A program made the position numbers and the translations under genes. From positions 186,001 to 250,000 of the forward strand of contig NZ_JAHWGH010000025.1 in assembly GCF_019334305.1 (NCBI RefSeq): DNA of 64,000 nucleotides, in the 5' to 3' direction. The number at the start of each line of letters is the position of its first letter. Positions within the stretch are counted from its first letter, which is position 1. This DNA comes from Rossellomorea orangium. GTDB taxonomy: Bacteria > Bacillota > Bacilli > Bacillales > Bacillaceae_B. The notes under the pieces were generated by a model. That model was given only the letters and a program-made list of their open reading frames with translations, was not told the origin of the DNA and ran no database searches. Shown here piece by piece: positions 49,999 to 59,460 of this stretch.

Positions 49999-52900
49999 TT
50001 ATCTGAATTGTATGTTGTGTAATGTTCTGATGCTGTTTGTATCCTTGATTTCTCCATAGAAGAGAATAGTTGGTTCGATTTTGATGGTTTCTCCATCAGC
50101 TGCAGACCATTCGTTTGTGGAAGCCACTAGGAGTGCATCCTGATTTACATAAGCTTCAGATTGCTTTCTATTAGTAGGGTGGATGAACGAGATGGTTTCC
50201 TCATGCTCATCGCAGCCCAATACCGCATACGGTGAATCTCTTAAAACGAACTCTTCCGTTCCTGCATAGTATTTATGGACCACTCCTTCAGTAGGAAGGC
50301 TTACGTAACTGGATTGTAAAGTCTCTCCTGTCTTGAAGAAAGCATCTAAATCCAGAAGTTCCTTCACTATCGTCTGTCCGGAGTTCTGATGGATCTCAGC
50401 ACAGACAGCAAGAACAGGCACTTCAGGAAGAGTCAAAGCGTATTGACGCAGTGTGACCCCTTTCATCTTGTCGTGCTTACTGAACGCTGTTGATATACAG
50501 ATTCCACTCCATTGATGCCCGAAACGATCTACTCTAGTCACCTGTTCAATCGTCGTCTCCTCTTTCAACAGAGAATAGGCACTGATTGATTGGAAGGAGT
50601 AGGCAATACCTCCTCCCCATGGATTCCACCATGCACGGGGACCGGGTTTTGGATATTGATGATCGAGTGCTTCATTACCTTGTAGTTTCAATGAATAGAT
50701 TCCAGGAAAATAATTGGCACACGCTTGAAATGAAATCACACCATTATCAACAACCCAGTTGTCATCTTTTTGCTCGATGGTTACTTCTTTAACTCCATAT
50801 ACGAATTGAAGGGAATCAACCTTTGCCAATTGATTGGTGGAAACAAATTCTCCAGAAACCATCTTTACACCAGGCGAAGAATGTGTAAGTTGAAGATCCA
50901 ACTGAGTAACTCCCTGGTCTTTCTGAACATCTTTCAGGATGGTATCATGTCCGTTTTGTACAGTGAATGTTCCATGGATATATGGGGTCATCAATGATCT
51001 GAAACAGAAATTTATCACTTCATTAACTGGTGAAACTGAATCCCCTTTTGCTTTCTCAAATGCATACAGTGGTAATTCCTGCAGCTCACTTTCTTCGTAT
51101 CCAAGTAATTCACGCCATTTCGACCAGTGATTGGATGTATTGATCCCTACTTGAATGGGACCTAGGCAGATCTCTTCATTTGGTCTAAGATTTTCCACCT
51201 GATATTCCAGAGCAAATCGCCAATCATCTTTTCTCCCAAGGGCTTGTGCTGGCCACGCTAAAGAGATTGATTCACCCTTTGAAGATTCGATAAACAACCA
51301 CCTCTCTGAAATGGCTTTATCATCAATGTATTCCATGAAGGGGACAAGTGATTCAGTACCGATCAAGATCCCATCGTTCTGAGGGATCGCTATGCCTTCA
51401 AAACTGAAAAAGGCAGGTTGTATCAAAGAAAGTCGTTCTTTCTCCATCGTCCCCTTGTTCACTATTTCATGCTTGATTTCAACCAATCCATCTCCATACA
51501 TTTTGAAATACGTATTGAGTAGAATAGAATCGAACGACTCTGAAAGGAGTGATGTCTTAATCACCAGAGCTTCCGGCAATTCAATAAACTCAACGGATGA
51601 AGCTTCTTTCTTTGCGAACTCATCACTATAAGGTTTTCCTAACTTAGGTGTAAAAAAGGAAATGGGATCCCGAGAGAGCACAGTGGATCCTATTTTGACG
51701 GTGTGATTTCTTTTTTCAATTTCCACATAGTGTGGTCCATTGAATCCAATCCAATGCTCGTCTGTTTCCCCACCAAATTTTGCACCGTATCCAGGGAGTG
51801 CTATTCTGAGTAATGTTGTAAAAGTAGCACGTCTTCCATTCTCCCATTCAACTGTAACCCCAATTTCTTCTGAAAGAAAACCATTCTTTATAAGCTCTGC
51901 AGAAATAGGGACGGAAACCTTCCCAAATCCTGCTATCCGCTCCATCACTTCAGGGTTTTCCCAGGATACCACTTTATTCTGAGGCAGCTTGACGGTCCAA
52001 ATCGTATTTTCTCCTACCTGACTTTCAATATCAAGATAAATAGTCCCCTTGCTTTGGGGCTTCCAATTCTTTTTTAACGATCTCAAGTGAAGTTTGCCAG
52101 CCTGTTTAGGAAATACACCCATTTTCAAAGAAACAGTTTTTTTATTTATCTCAATCTCTGCCCCTACAGTTGGATGGGTTTTCCATGGGCTTGGTTCATT
52201 CGCGGGCATGGAGACCCTTGCCGGTACATCCTTTACCCATTTATTTTCCAACAAGAAGGTATCTTCTAAATCATGCTTTATAATGGATGAAGATGCACCT
52301 TTTATGGAAACCTCAACAGGTTCCTTGCTTCGATTCTCCACATGATAGGTTAGAATATGATCTTGATTTTCCAATAGCTTGAACTCAGGCAGATTCATTT
52401 CCACTAATATATCCTGTGTTTCAATCAAGCGAATACCTCGACCCGTTCGCTCAAATTGGATGCGAACGAATTCATCCCCGGCTTCCCACTTATACTCATA
52501 ATAGGTATGATCGTTCACCTTTAACGCATCCGGTTTAATTTCTATCACACGCTGACTGGTTTCATACCAGTCATGGTTGTTGAAAAATGGCTTTAGAAGA
52601 TCAATCTGAAGCACCGACGGAATGAAATTCATTAAGTGAACGGCATCATCACGCTCTTCCCAGAAAAACCCGCATTTTTTATAAAGTGGCACGGCTTTTG
52701 TATTTCCCGGCCATGTAAATAAATCAAGCCTGGGCCATTGCAATTCAACTGTTTTTTCAATCGCTTTTAAGACGAGTTTTTTTCCGATTTTCATTCCTTG
52801 AAATGCGGGATGTACATTTAATAAGGGAATGTACAGAGCTCCTTCATCTTCACGATATTCGGAAAGTCCGCAATAACCTGCTACTTCTTCACCGACCATT

Positions 52901-53076
52901 GCTAAAAATAAATGTAGATTTGTGGAATTGGCTTCCTTGTCCTTTACATCCTGTTCGGTTGTGATAGTAGAATCCCCACCCCAGTTCTCGCGGCTTTCAT
53001 TCCACATTTTAGCAATTCCTTTAGCTAAACCTTCGTGATATTCTACGATCTTCACTTGCTCCAAAGTTGTTTTCAT
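49999..53076 (-). CDS. large fusion protein: N-terminal GNAT acetyltransferase plus ~870-aa beta-rich region
   Basis: 1025 aa. Residues 1-~150 are a GNAT domain (LFLAMVGEEVAGYCGLSEY about 56-74; LLNVHPAFQGMKIGKKLVL about 85-103 with the acetyl-CoA loop; PLYKKCGFFWEE about 130). The remaining ~870 residues are beta-strand-rich with no membrane span or signal peptide and look like several sandwich domains (e.g. LTYHVENRSKEPVEVSIKG near 240, a CARDB-like pattern; GPHYVEIEKRNHTVKIG near 450; PGPRAWWNPWGGGIAYSF near 830, a carbohydrate-hydrolase-associated look). No catalytic role can be named. AGGAGG upstream; a 21-codon frame lies just before. Confidence 0.8.
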   Translation of the reverse strand: MKTTLEQVKIVEYHEGLAKGIAKMWNESRENWGGDSTITTEQDVKDKEANSTNLHLFLAMVGEEVAGYCGLSEYREDEGALYIPLLNVHPAFQGMKIGKKLVLKAIEKTVELQWPRLDLFTWPGNTKAVPLYKKCGFFWEERDDAVHLMNFIPSVLQIDLLKPFFNNHDWYETSQRVIEIKPDALKVNDHTYYEYKWEAGDEFVRIQFERTGRGIRLIETQDILVEMNLPEFKLLENQDHILTYHVENRSKEPVEVSIKGASSSIIKHDLEDTFLLENKWVKDVPARVSMPANEPSPWKTHPTVGAEIEINKKTVSLKMGVFPKQAGKLHLRSLKKNWKPQSKGTIYLDIESQVGENTIWTVKLPQNKVVSWENPEVMERIAGFGKVSVPISAELIKNGFLSEEIGVTVEWENGRRATFTTLLRIALPGYGAKFGGETDEHWIGFNGPHYVEIEKRNHTVKIGSTVLSRDPISFFTPKLGKPYSDEFAKKEASSVEFIELPEALVIKTSLLSESFDSILLNTYFKMYGDGLVEIKHEIVNKGTMEKERLSLIQPAFFSFEGIAIPQNDGILIGTESLVPFMEYIDDKAISERWLFIESSKGESISLAWPAQALGRKDDWRFALEYQVENLRPNEEICLGPIQVGINTSNHWSKWRELLGYEESELQELPLYAFEKAKGDSVSPVNEVINFCFRSLMTPYIHGTFTVQNGHDTILKDVQKDQGVTQLDLQLTHSSPGVKMVSGEFVSTNQLAKVDSLQFVYGVKEVTIEQKDDNWVVDNGVISFQACANYFPGIYSLKLQGNEALDHQYPKPGPRAWWNPWGGGIAYSFQSISAYSLLKEETTIEQVTRVDRFGHQWSGICISTAFSKHDKMKGVTLRQYALTLPEVPVLAVCAEIHQNSGQTIVKELLDLDAFFKTGETLQSSYVSLPTEGVVHKYYAGTEEFVLRDSPYAVLGCDEHEETISFIHPTNRKQSEAYVNQDALLVASTNEWSAADGETIKIEPTILFYGEIKDTNSIRTLHNIQFR

Positions 53077-53090
53077 AATTTCCTCCTACG

Positions 53091-53156
53091 CTAAGTTTTG
53101 AGTGAAAGAACCTCATAATCATTGTTATTTTGAATTGCATAGACGATTGGAATCAT
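53091..53156 (-). CDS. short leader-peptide-like frame, 21 aa
   Basis: GAAAGGAGGCGATGAC precedes ATG 53154-53156, giving one of the best ribosome sites in the window; the frame reads MIPIVYAIQNNNDYEVLSLK then T and TAG, and ends 14 bp before the 1025-aa gene. It could be a translated leader coupled to that gene or a small protein. No repeated codon run indicating attenuation is seen. Confidence 0.45.
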   Translation of the reverse strand: MIPIVYAIQNNNDYEVLSLKT

Positions 53157-53352
53157 CGTCATCGCCTCCTTTCATTTTGTTGGAAAGATTTTCTTCCCAC
53201 ATCCACAGTTTAAGATTTTATGATCATGAAGTAAAGAATATTCTAACTACACGAAAGATTTTTACTCCTTTAGCAATACTATCGAAAATGGGTAATAGGA
53301 ATAATTTTATGTCTGCAAGACAACCCTACAAGATAAAAAGAGGGTAATCTTA

Positions 53353-53688
53353 ATGAAAATGATTCGACTTGTTACAATCGTTCTTTGTATGATTTTTATT
53401 ACAAACCTCGTAATCAGTGATGGTGCACTCCTTCATGCCCAACAGGAGATACCTTCATATGCAAAGTGGGGTAGTCTTGCAGTGAGGAAAACGAAAGAAA
53501 GATATCCTGATGCATCTATTGTAGATTATCTTCATATAGGAAAGGAATATGGAACAAAAGTTTCGACTGAGAAGTTTAAGCTTTGGTTAAAGCGAGACGG
53601 GAAAGAATTTGGTGTATTTGTAGATATTAAATTCGAAACAGACAGCGAGAAACTGATTGATATAAACTTCAGAGAAACAGACCGATAA
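53353..53688 (+). CDS. DUF3889 family secreted protein
   Basis: 111 aa. Signal peptide (about 1-29, ends LHAQQ), then the DUF3889 domain: PSYAKWGSLAVRKTKERYPDA (34-54), IVDYLHIGKEYGTKVSTEKFKLWL (about 56-79) and EFGVFVDIKFE (about 85-95). Found in spore-forming Bacilli; function unknown. Single gene followed by a terminator. Confidence 0.82.
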   Translation: MKMIRLVTIVLCMIFITNLVISDGALLHAQQEIPSYAKWGSLAVRKTKERYPDASIVDYLHIGKEYGTKVSTEKFKLWLKRDGKEFGVFVDIKFETDSEKLIDINFRETDR

Positions 53689-53694
53689 CTATAA

Positions 53695-53741
53695 AAAAAA
53701 GAGAGGGATAGGCTTATAAGCCCATCGCTCTCTCTTTTTTG
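53695..53741 (+). terminator. intrinsic terminator
   Basis: GAGAG-GAT-GGCTTATAAGCC-ATC-CTCTC imperfect stem with A-run before and T-run after. Confidence 0.75.
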
Positions 53742-53797
53742 TTTTCATACGATGGATTCTCTGAACACGTAATTCAAAATGAAATATACACTAACGG

Positions 53798-54352
53798 CTA
53801 ATGCCCTTCAAGAACATCATCCGGTCTATTGTTATGTATTTCAGTGGAAGCGGTGGCCACCCCAATGATGGTACCCTCTTCATTCAATAAGGGATGTGCA
53901 TATACATTATAAGCGATTTCTCCAGAGGATAAGGGAATGGAAATCACTCGGCTGATGGGCGTCTCTCGATCCAAAACATCTTGTTTAAGCTCCATCAGCG
54001 CACGGTTTCCGTCATTTTCACTAAGCTCCAGGTCTGTTTTCCCGATATGGTCTTCCGGAATAAGATCCGGAGTATTGAAGATCCAGGTATATCGTAATTG
54101 GGTATCACAATGAGCAAGTATGACAGGAGCATTCTTTAAGGCAATGGAAAATGGATTTTCCTCCAGATTAAAACTCGATGCGTGAAAGTCAAGGACTTCA
54201 CCCAGCTTGATGGTTACCTCAGGACTCGGCTTTCGGATTCCACTCTCAATTTGGGCGTAGTAGGATCTTTCTATAAAGGCTTTTGAGGCCACTTCCTGCT
54301 GTGTCATTTTTTTTCGCTTTCTTAACTTAATAAGCCAAGTTCTTTTTTTCAA
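53798..54352 (-). CDS. XRE family regulator with C-terminal PAS-like domain
   Basis: 184 aa, TTG start behind GGGGGG. HTH_XRE WLIKLRKRKKMTQQEVASKAFIERSYYAQIESGIRKPS (6-43), then a PAS-like sensor (about 70-172) with PVILAHCDTQLRYTWIFNTPD, IGKTDLEL and ISIPLSSGEIAYNVYAHPLLNEEG, the latter typical of PAS folds. A ligand- or redox-sensing repressor is likely. Operator candidate at 54411-54432. Divergent from the RsbR-like gene. Confidence 0.85.
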   Translation of the reverse strand: MKKRTWLIKLRKRKKMTQQEVASKAFIERSYYAQIESGIRKPSPEVTIKLGEVLDFHASSFNLEENPFSIALKNAPVILAHCDTQLRYTWIFNTPDLIPEDHIGKTDLELSENDGNRALMELKQDVLDRETPISRVISIPLSSGEIAYNVYAHPLLNEEGTIIGVATASTEIHNNRPDDVLEGH

Positions 54353-54410
54353 CCCTCATCCCCCCTTCTATATCTAAATGGCAGAAAAGCAAATGTATGC
54401 TTCATTCATG

Positions 54411-54432
54411 AAAGTGTCTAAACAGACACTTT
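54411..54432. promoter_or_regulatory. palindromic operator candidate between XRE-PAS and RsbR-like genes
   Basis: AAAGTGTCT-AAAC-AGACACTTT, perfect 9-bp arms. On the minus strand TAGACA overlapping it plus TACATT 17 bp further form a promoter for the regulator; on the plus strand TTTACA at its edge with TATAAT (54452-54457, 15-bp spacing) points toward the RsbR-like gene. Good position for repression of both. Confidence 0.65.
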
Positions 54433-54669
54433 TACAAGTGGGAATATTCGATATAATAGAATTGTAGGAATATTTTTAATGAACTTCTTATACCATTTCA
54501 TTTATTGACCTCTTTTTGAGATATCCTTACTTCCCCATATAGCATCAAAACTTTCGTACCCTTTATTAAAAATCATAACATAGAATCCAGCGTTACCTCT
54601 ATTCTTTTTTCCAAATATATTTACATAAGTTGACGACTTGCAGAGTTGATTTCAGAAGGAGGATATCAT

Positions 54670-55497
54670 ATGACAACGAAGGCCGTTCAGGGTAATGACA
54701 AGTATCTTGATTTCATTAATCGTATCAATGAAACAAAATCAGGAGTGATTCAGGAAAGATCGACCAACGACCCTTCTTATTCTAATACTGTTTCTGGTTC
54801 ACTTAGAAAATGGAGGGGCGATTGCATAGAGGTGTTGGCTAATTCATTGGAAAAGCCAAATGCACACGATGCCGTCATCGAAAAATGGGCATGTTCTTCT
54901 GTGACGCTTTTCAAGCAGTTAGACGTTTCGCTTGAAGTTGCAATTAGTGATATACAGTACTTTCGCAATGAAATCGGAGCAGTGATAAAATCAGAGGCTA
55001 TCGTGAAAGAACTGTTAATAGATTCCTTTTATGACCTGATTTCTCGCTTTCACTCTGGAGTGGATCAGGCCATTTTCAGGATTTCAATCGCCTTTAATCA
55101 CCCGCTTTCGGATTCGATCAGCAGAGAACTGTCCATACCCATCGTGAAGGTGACTGATTCGATTGCCATTTTGCCCCTTATCGGAGACATTGATACACAA
55201 CGTACAAAGGACTTAATGGAACGGGCTCTAACTAAAGGATCTGCCTTAAGGCTGCAATATCTCATCATAGATTTATCAGGTGTAAATGTAGTCGATACGA
55301 TGGTGGCAGATCAGTTATTTAAAATAGTGGCTGCCCTCAAGTTAACAGGAATTCAAGCAATCCTGACAGGAATAAGACCAGAGATTGCACAAACAATGGT
55401 GAATCTTGGCATTTTCATCAACCACATCCCGACTTTTGCGAGTCTTCATACAGCACTGATTCATTTGCAGAAATTCAAAAGCTCCCTTGGTCATTAA
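54670..55497 (+). CDS. RsbR-family STAS domain protein (stressosome-type)
   Basis: 275 aa from the ATG of MTTKAVQGNDKYLDFINRIN, chosen for AAGGAGG 7 bases upstream. N-terminal ~150 residues form a helical, globin-like RsbR sensory domain; the STAS domain (about 158-272) has SIPIVKVTDSIAILPLIGDID, LIIDLSGVNVVDTMVADQLFKIV (Thr in the position phosphorylated by RsbT) and AILTGIRPEIAQTMVNLG (second phospho-Thr position). Such proteins build the stressosome that activates sigma-B. No rsbS/T/U genes are in the window. Confidence 0.85.
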   Translation: MTTKAVQGNDKYLDFINRINETKSGVIQERSTNDPSYSNTVSGSLRKWRGDCIEVLANSLEKPNAHDAVIEKWACSSVTLFKQLDVSLEVAISDIQYFRNEIGAVIKSEAIVKELLIDSFYDLISRFHSGVDQAIFRISIAFNHPLSDSISRELSIPIVKVTDSIAILPLIGDIDTQRTKDLMERALTKGSALRLQYLIIDLSGVNVVDTMVADQLFKIVAALKLTGIQAILTGIRPEIAQTMVNLGIFINHIPTFASLHTALIHLQKFKSSLGH

Positions 55498-55652
55498 GGG
55501 GGTTTTTACTTTTTGTCGTAACAATACGCTCAATAGTTCTAAGCTCGAGAATAATTTCTGCCGTACTTCGAAAAAATAAAGATAGAATTTCCCCTGTATC
55601 AGCTTTCACCTCAAAGTGTGGGGGAGTAAAATGAGCGTAAAGGATGAAATGT

Positions 55653-56657
55653 ATGAGTGAAAAGAAGAAGGCCTTAAGTTCAAGTGAGCTTGCTACATTA
55701 TGGATGACATATCAACAAAAAACCATGATTCAACGAATATTGGAGTATTTTATAGAAAAGGCCCATGATGAAGAGGCAAAAGAAATTCTTTTGTACACTC
55801 ACTCTAATGTAAAAGATTATATTGGCAGACTTATCGGTTTATTCGAGAATGAAGGATGCGTCATCCCAATCGGTTTTACCGAGGAAGATGTCAATATAGG
55901 CGTACCTAAGCTCTTTGATCACAAATTTGACATTATGTTTTTAAGAAATCTAAAAGCCACCAGTATGGGATTACACACTCTGCATCTCAATATGTCCTAT
56001 AGAAAGGATCTTATCCTGTTATACAAAGAGTTAACCGGATTCACTCAAACGGTTTATGAGAAATGTATGGATTACCTACGAGAAAAGGATGTATTACCAG
56101 GGCCTCCTGCTGTGACGGTTCCGAAGTCGATTGAATTCGCACAAAGCCCGAATTATATGGCAGGTTTTAATATTTTTTCGGATAAAAGGACTTTGAATAC
56201 TGTTGAAGTAGCTTATCTTTATTTTGGAATTGAAACAAATACGCTGGGAATGCAGATGATGACAGGGTTTGCTCAAGCAGCAACCGAACCCGAAGTAAAG
56301 AAATACTTCATTAAAGGGAAAGAATTATCAAAGAAAATCGTTAGTGACTATACCCATGTCTTGATGCAAAGTGATATCCACGCCCCTTCCACTTCTGGAG
56401 CGAAAGCCACAGATTCCACCGTTTCACCATTTTCAGATAAACTTATGATGTATTGCACATCCCTCTTCACCAATTTCGGTTTAGGGAGTAATGCACTGGG
56501 TACTGCTTTCAGTTTACGCAGCGATTTACCGGTCAAGCTTGCTGTAACTGCAAAGGACATACTGGCTTATGGACATGAAGGTGGCAAAATCATGGCTAAA
56601 AATGGATGGATGGAGCAACCCCCGAGTATGGAGGACCGGAATAAACTGTTTAAGTAG
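55653..56657 (+). CDS. DUF3231 family protein
   Basis: 334 aa from ATG 55653 (AAAGG 9 bases upstream). Two repeated helical bundle halves, as in DUF3231: ELATLWMTYQQKTMIQRILEYF (about 9-30) with FLRNLKATSMGLHTLHLNMSYRKDL (about 98-122), and again from TVEVAYLYFGIETNTLGMQMMTGF (about 184) to SDLPVKLAVTAKDILAYGHEGGKIMAKNGWMEQPP (about 290-325). DUF3231 proteins resemble the ferritin-like spore coat protein CotF family; role unknown. Own terminator downstream. Confidence 0.83.
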   Translation: MSEKKKALSSSELATLWMTYQQKTMIQRILEYFIEKAHDEEAKEILLYTHSNVKDYIGRLIGLFENEGCVIPIGFTEEDVNIGVPKLFDHKFDIMFLRNLKATSMGLHTLHLNMSYRKDLILLYKELTGFTQTVYEKCMDYLREKDVLPGPPAVTVPKSIEFAQSPNYMAGFNIFSDKRTLNTVEVAYLYFGIETNTLGMQMMTGFAQAATEPEVKKYFIKGKELSKKIVSDYTHVLMQSDIHAPSTSGAKATDSTVSPFSDKLMMYCTSLFTNFGLGSNALGTAFSLRSDLPVKLAVTAKDILAYGHEGGKIMAKNGWMEQPPSMEDRNKLFK

Positions 56658-56693
56658 CATTTGCCATAAAGTCCTGATCAACAAATAATACGT

Positions 56694-56740
56694 TTAAAGC
56701 AGATGCTCCGCCTATAATGAGGACGGTGCACCTGCTTTTT
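56694..56740. terminator. bidirectional terminator between convergent genes
   Basis: AAAGCAG-TGC-CCG pairs with CGG-GCA-CTGCTTT with two mismatches; T-runs on both strands. Confidence 0.65.
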
Positions 56741-57527
56741 AATTTGTATCTCTTATTAAAAAATCGTATATGAACTTTCCAATCTTTGCGATCGTACCTT
56801 TTCCAGATTCATTATCTTCTAGTTCATCAATTAATACTGCTATGTATGCGTGTTGGTTTCCATACTTCAGTATACCGCAATCGTGCTCGACACCTGGGAG
56901 CTCCCCTGTTTTGTTTGCCACAAATACCATTTCCTGGTCCATCAGTGAAGGTAGTTTATCTTTAAATTGTTGGTGATGTAGAATATTCAGCATTTTCCCA
57001 CGGCTATTGAAACTGTAATTTGGACTTTTGTCGATCAGCTTTAAGCATGTAAGAATGTCCATTGCGGAAGTATGGTTATTGTATCCCTGCTCTATTGCTT
57101 GAAAATCCATGAACTTCCTCAGTAGCTTCGTCTGCTTTAAGTTCAAAGAATCGCATAGCCCCTGTATGGCACTTGAACCAAGACAGTCAATAAGAAAATT
57201 TGATGCTGTGTTATCTGATACGATGATCATAAGAGTGAGAAGATCTTCAATGTTCAAAGATATTTCCTCAGAAAGTGATGCAAGGACACCTGCCCCTCCG
57301 ACTCTTCCTTCTATAGGGATTGAAACTTTATCAAGAAGGGAGATCTTCCCTTCTTCTGCCTGGCGGAAACCCTCCAGTAAAATGGGGATCTTGATCAAAC
57401 TCGCTGCAGGATAAGATTGATGACCATTGATTTGAATAAATTGGGTTGGGAGTTCGACGGCGACACTGACTCTTCCATTGGAACACATAACGACATCCCG
57501 TATGTTTTGTTCTAAAGAATTCATCAT
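56739..57527 (-). CDS. class-A-beta-lactamase-like serine hydrolase at the end of the ykf operon
   Basis: 262 aa with no signal peptide. Motifs: SLIK (Ser about 43, Lys about 46) as S-x-x-K, SDN (about 107) and KTG (about 209), the three of class A beta-lactamases and related DD-peptidases. Cytosolic placement, and a start only 8 bp after the ykfD stop, tie it to muropeptide recycling, so it may cleave or bind a cell-wall peptide rather than defend against beta-lactams. Not part of the B. subtilis ykf operon. Confidence 0.85.
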   Translation of the reverse strand: MMNSLEQNIRDVVMCSNGRVSVAVELPTQFIQINGHQSYPAASLIKIPILLEGFRQAEEGKISLLDKVSIPIEGRVGGAGVLASLSEEISLNIEDLLTLMIIVSDNTASNFLIDCLGSSAIQGLCDSLNLKQTKLLRKFMDFQAIEQGYNNHTSAMDILTCLKLIDKSPNYSFNSRGKMLNILHHQQFKDKLPSLMDQEMVFVANKTGELPGVEHDCGILKYGNQHAYIAVLIDELEDNESGKGTIAKIGKFIYDFLIRDTN

Positions 57528-57535
57528 AAATATCT

Positions 57536-58540
57536 TTATTTCGTTACTGCCACTTCAGCAGGATCTCCTACAATTTTCTTATCGTAAAGGTGACAGGCAA
57601 CAAAATGTTTTTCCTCCACTTCCTGCCATTCAGGTTTATGAGTGGCACAAGTTTCCATGGCTGCAGGACAGCGCGTCCTGAAAACGCAGCCACTGGGCGG
57701 ATTGATTGGACTTGGGATTTCTCCCTGAATGATCATCCGTTCCCGTGCATCCTCTACATCCGGATCAGGAATTGGAATGGCGGAAAGCAATGCCTGGGTG
57801 TATGGGTGAAGAGGTTTTTTATATAGCTCCTTGCTTTCAGTCAGTTCAACAATATGTCCTAAATACATAACACCGATACGATTACTGATATGTTTGACCA
57901 TTGAAAGGTCATGTGCAATAAATAAAAAGGTCAATCCTTTATCTCTTTGAAGTTTAGTCAATAGATTTACAATTTGAGCCTGGACTGATACATCTAGTGC
58001 AGAAATCGGTTCATCTGCAATAATAAAGTCAGGATTTAGCGCAAGTGCCCGTGCAATCCCAATTCTTTGACGCTGTCCCCCGCTGAATTCGTGTGGGTAG
58101 CGATTTGCGTGATCGCGATTTAGCCCCACATCTTCCAAGAGCTGATAAATCCGATTCATCTGCTCTTTTTTATCATTATATAAATTGTGTGCTTCCATCG
58201 GTTCAGCTATGATTTCCCTAACCGTCGACCGGGGATTGAGTGATGCATATGGATCCTGGAATATCATCTGCATGTTCCGGTAAAATGACAGCTTTTCCTT
58301 TTCCGAGAGGGCATGGACATCCTTGCCGTTATACAGCACTTGACCTTCCGTGCGGTCATATAGTCCGATAATGGTTCGTCCGGTAGTGGATTTTCCACAT
58401 CCTGATTCACCCACCAATCCAAAGGTCTCCCCCTTGTAAATATCAAATGAAATACGATCCACTGCTTTCAAGGTTTTTCCTTTATCCAGCTGAAAGTATT
58501 TTTTTAATTCTTTTACTTCGAGTAACTTCTGATTCGTCAT
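57536..58540 (-). CDS. ykfD: peptide ABC transporter ATP-binding protein (YkfD/OppF type)
   Basis: 334 aa from the ATG of [20 protein letters not shown], which overlaps the ykfC stop (ATGA) behind GGGGG. Walker [13 protein letters not shown] (about 46-57), signature LSGGQ-type [15 protein letters not shown] (about 155), Walker [14 protein letters not shown] (about 175), switch His in FLFIAHDLS, and the C-terminal oligopeptide/dipeptide-transporter region with [17 protein letters not shown] (cysteine cluster). Second ATPase of the muropeptide importer with DppD. Confidence 0.93.
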   Translation of the reverse strand: MTNQKLLEVKELKKYFQLDKGKTLKAVDRISFDIYKGETFGLVGESGCGKSTTGRTIIGLYDRTEGQVLYNGKDVHALSEKEKLSFYRNMQMIFQDPYASLNPRSTVREIIAEPMEAHNLYNDKKEQMNRIYQLLEDVGLNRDHANRYPHEFSGGQRQRIGIARALALNPDFIIADEPISALDVSVQAQIVNLLTKLQRDKGLTFLFIAHDLSMVKHISNRIGVMYLGHIVELTESKELYKKPLHPYTQALLSAIPIPDPDVEDARERMIIQGEIPSPINPPSGCVFRTRCPAAMETCATHKPEWQEVEEKHFVACHLYDKKIVGDPAEVAVTK

Positions 58541-59460
58541 GATGATTCCCCCTCTTCTACCCAGTAACGTCTGGCCACGCACAGCTCTTTTTCGTAATAA
58601 GTGCCTTTCAATGACAAAATCTCAATCGATTTACCCGTATTTGGCGAATGAATCATTTTATCGTCTCCGTAATATATGGCTACGTGATGTATACTCCCTT
58701 TTCCTTCCTCATAAGCAAAAAACAACAGGTCTCCAGGCAATAAACGATCCAGGGGTACATCCGTACCATTTCTCGCCTGATCATTTGCGTCACGGGGAAT
58801 CAGGTATCCTTGGGCTTTACACATCGTGTAGCTGAAACCAGAGCAATCAAACCCGAAGCTTGACATCCCTCCCCATAGGTAGGGAAGGTTAAGAAAAGAT
58901 TCTCCTGAAGTGACAATATCCGCACCACTTCCTTTTCGATCGTTGACTTTGTTATTGGATATCATCACATCTGCTTGTTTTACGAATCGGGTACCTATCG
59001 GAGTCTCTACTTCAATTGACTCATCATGCTCTTTCACAACCGGCAAAATGGTTTGAAAGCTTAGTTTTAGTTCAGCCTCGTTATTTTTGTTAATTAAGTC
59101 CGCGAATTCGCTGATTATTATAGCATAAGAATCAGAAGGAGAGAGCTCACCTGGTGTAAGCTGAGCACTTGGAATCCAACCGGGATATCCGCGCTTGTCT
59201 TTAGAGGAAGGCTGATCTGGAATAATGACATGGGACCACCCTTTCCGCTCTTCCGTAACGAGTACTTCCTGTCCGAATAACGCTTGAGATTGTATACGGT
59301 TTTCATCACAGAGTGCCAATCGACTTTCATGTGTTAAAGTCTCCAACCATTTTGATATCTTGACAGGATTCACAACGGCAGGTTCATCTACCTCACGTAC
59401 CGAATCAGGATTGGTCCATACGGTCGCAACAGGTACGGCTATAAGTGCTTTAGTCGTCAA
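58537..59460 (-). CDS. ykfC: gamma-D-glutamyl-L-diamino acid endopeptidase (NlpC/P60)
   Basis: 307 aa, TTG start overlapping the ykfB stop (TTGA). No signal peptide, so it is cytosolic as YkfC-type enzymes are. N-terminal SH3b domains (about 10-150; VTEERKGWSHVIIPDQ, RGYPGWIPSAQL) and a C-terminal NlpC/P60 domain: Cys206 in FDCSGFSYTMC, His258/259 in SIHHVAIYYGD, His271 in MIHSP. Cleaves the gamma-D-Glu-diaminopimelate bond of muropeptides with N-terminal L-Ala, yielding L-Ala-D-Glu for YkfB. Confidence 0.93.
   Translation of the reverse strand: MTTKALIAVPVATVWTNPDSVREVDEPAVVNPVKISKWLETLTHESRLALCDENRIQSQALFGQEVLVTEERKGWSHVIIPDQPSSKDKRGYPGWIPSAQLTPGELSPSDSYAIIISEFADLINKNNEAELKLSFQTILPVVKEHDESIEVETPIGTRFVKQADVMISNNKVNDRKGSGADIVTSGESFLNLPYLWGGMSSFGFDCSGFSYTMCKAQGYLIPRDANDQARNGTDVPLDRLLPGDLLFFAYEEGKGSIHHVAIYYGDDKMIHSPNTGKSIEILSLKGTYYEKELCVARRYWVEEGESS

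Noticed and set aside
53102-53347. 81-codon plus-strand frame
   Set aside because: No ribosome site, odd composition, and it overlaps the better-supported minus-strand leader and the promoter region of the DUF3889 gene.
53798-54352. SinR-like biofilm regulator
   Set aside because: Only the HTH is shared; the C-terminal part is PAS-like and there is no SinI-type partner.
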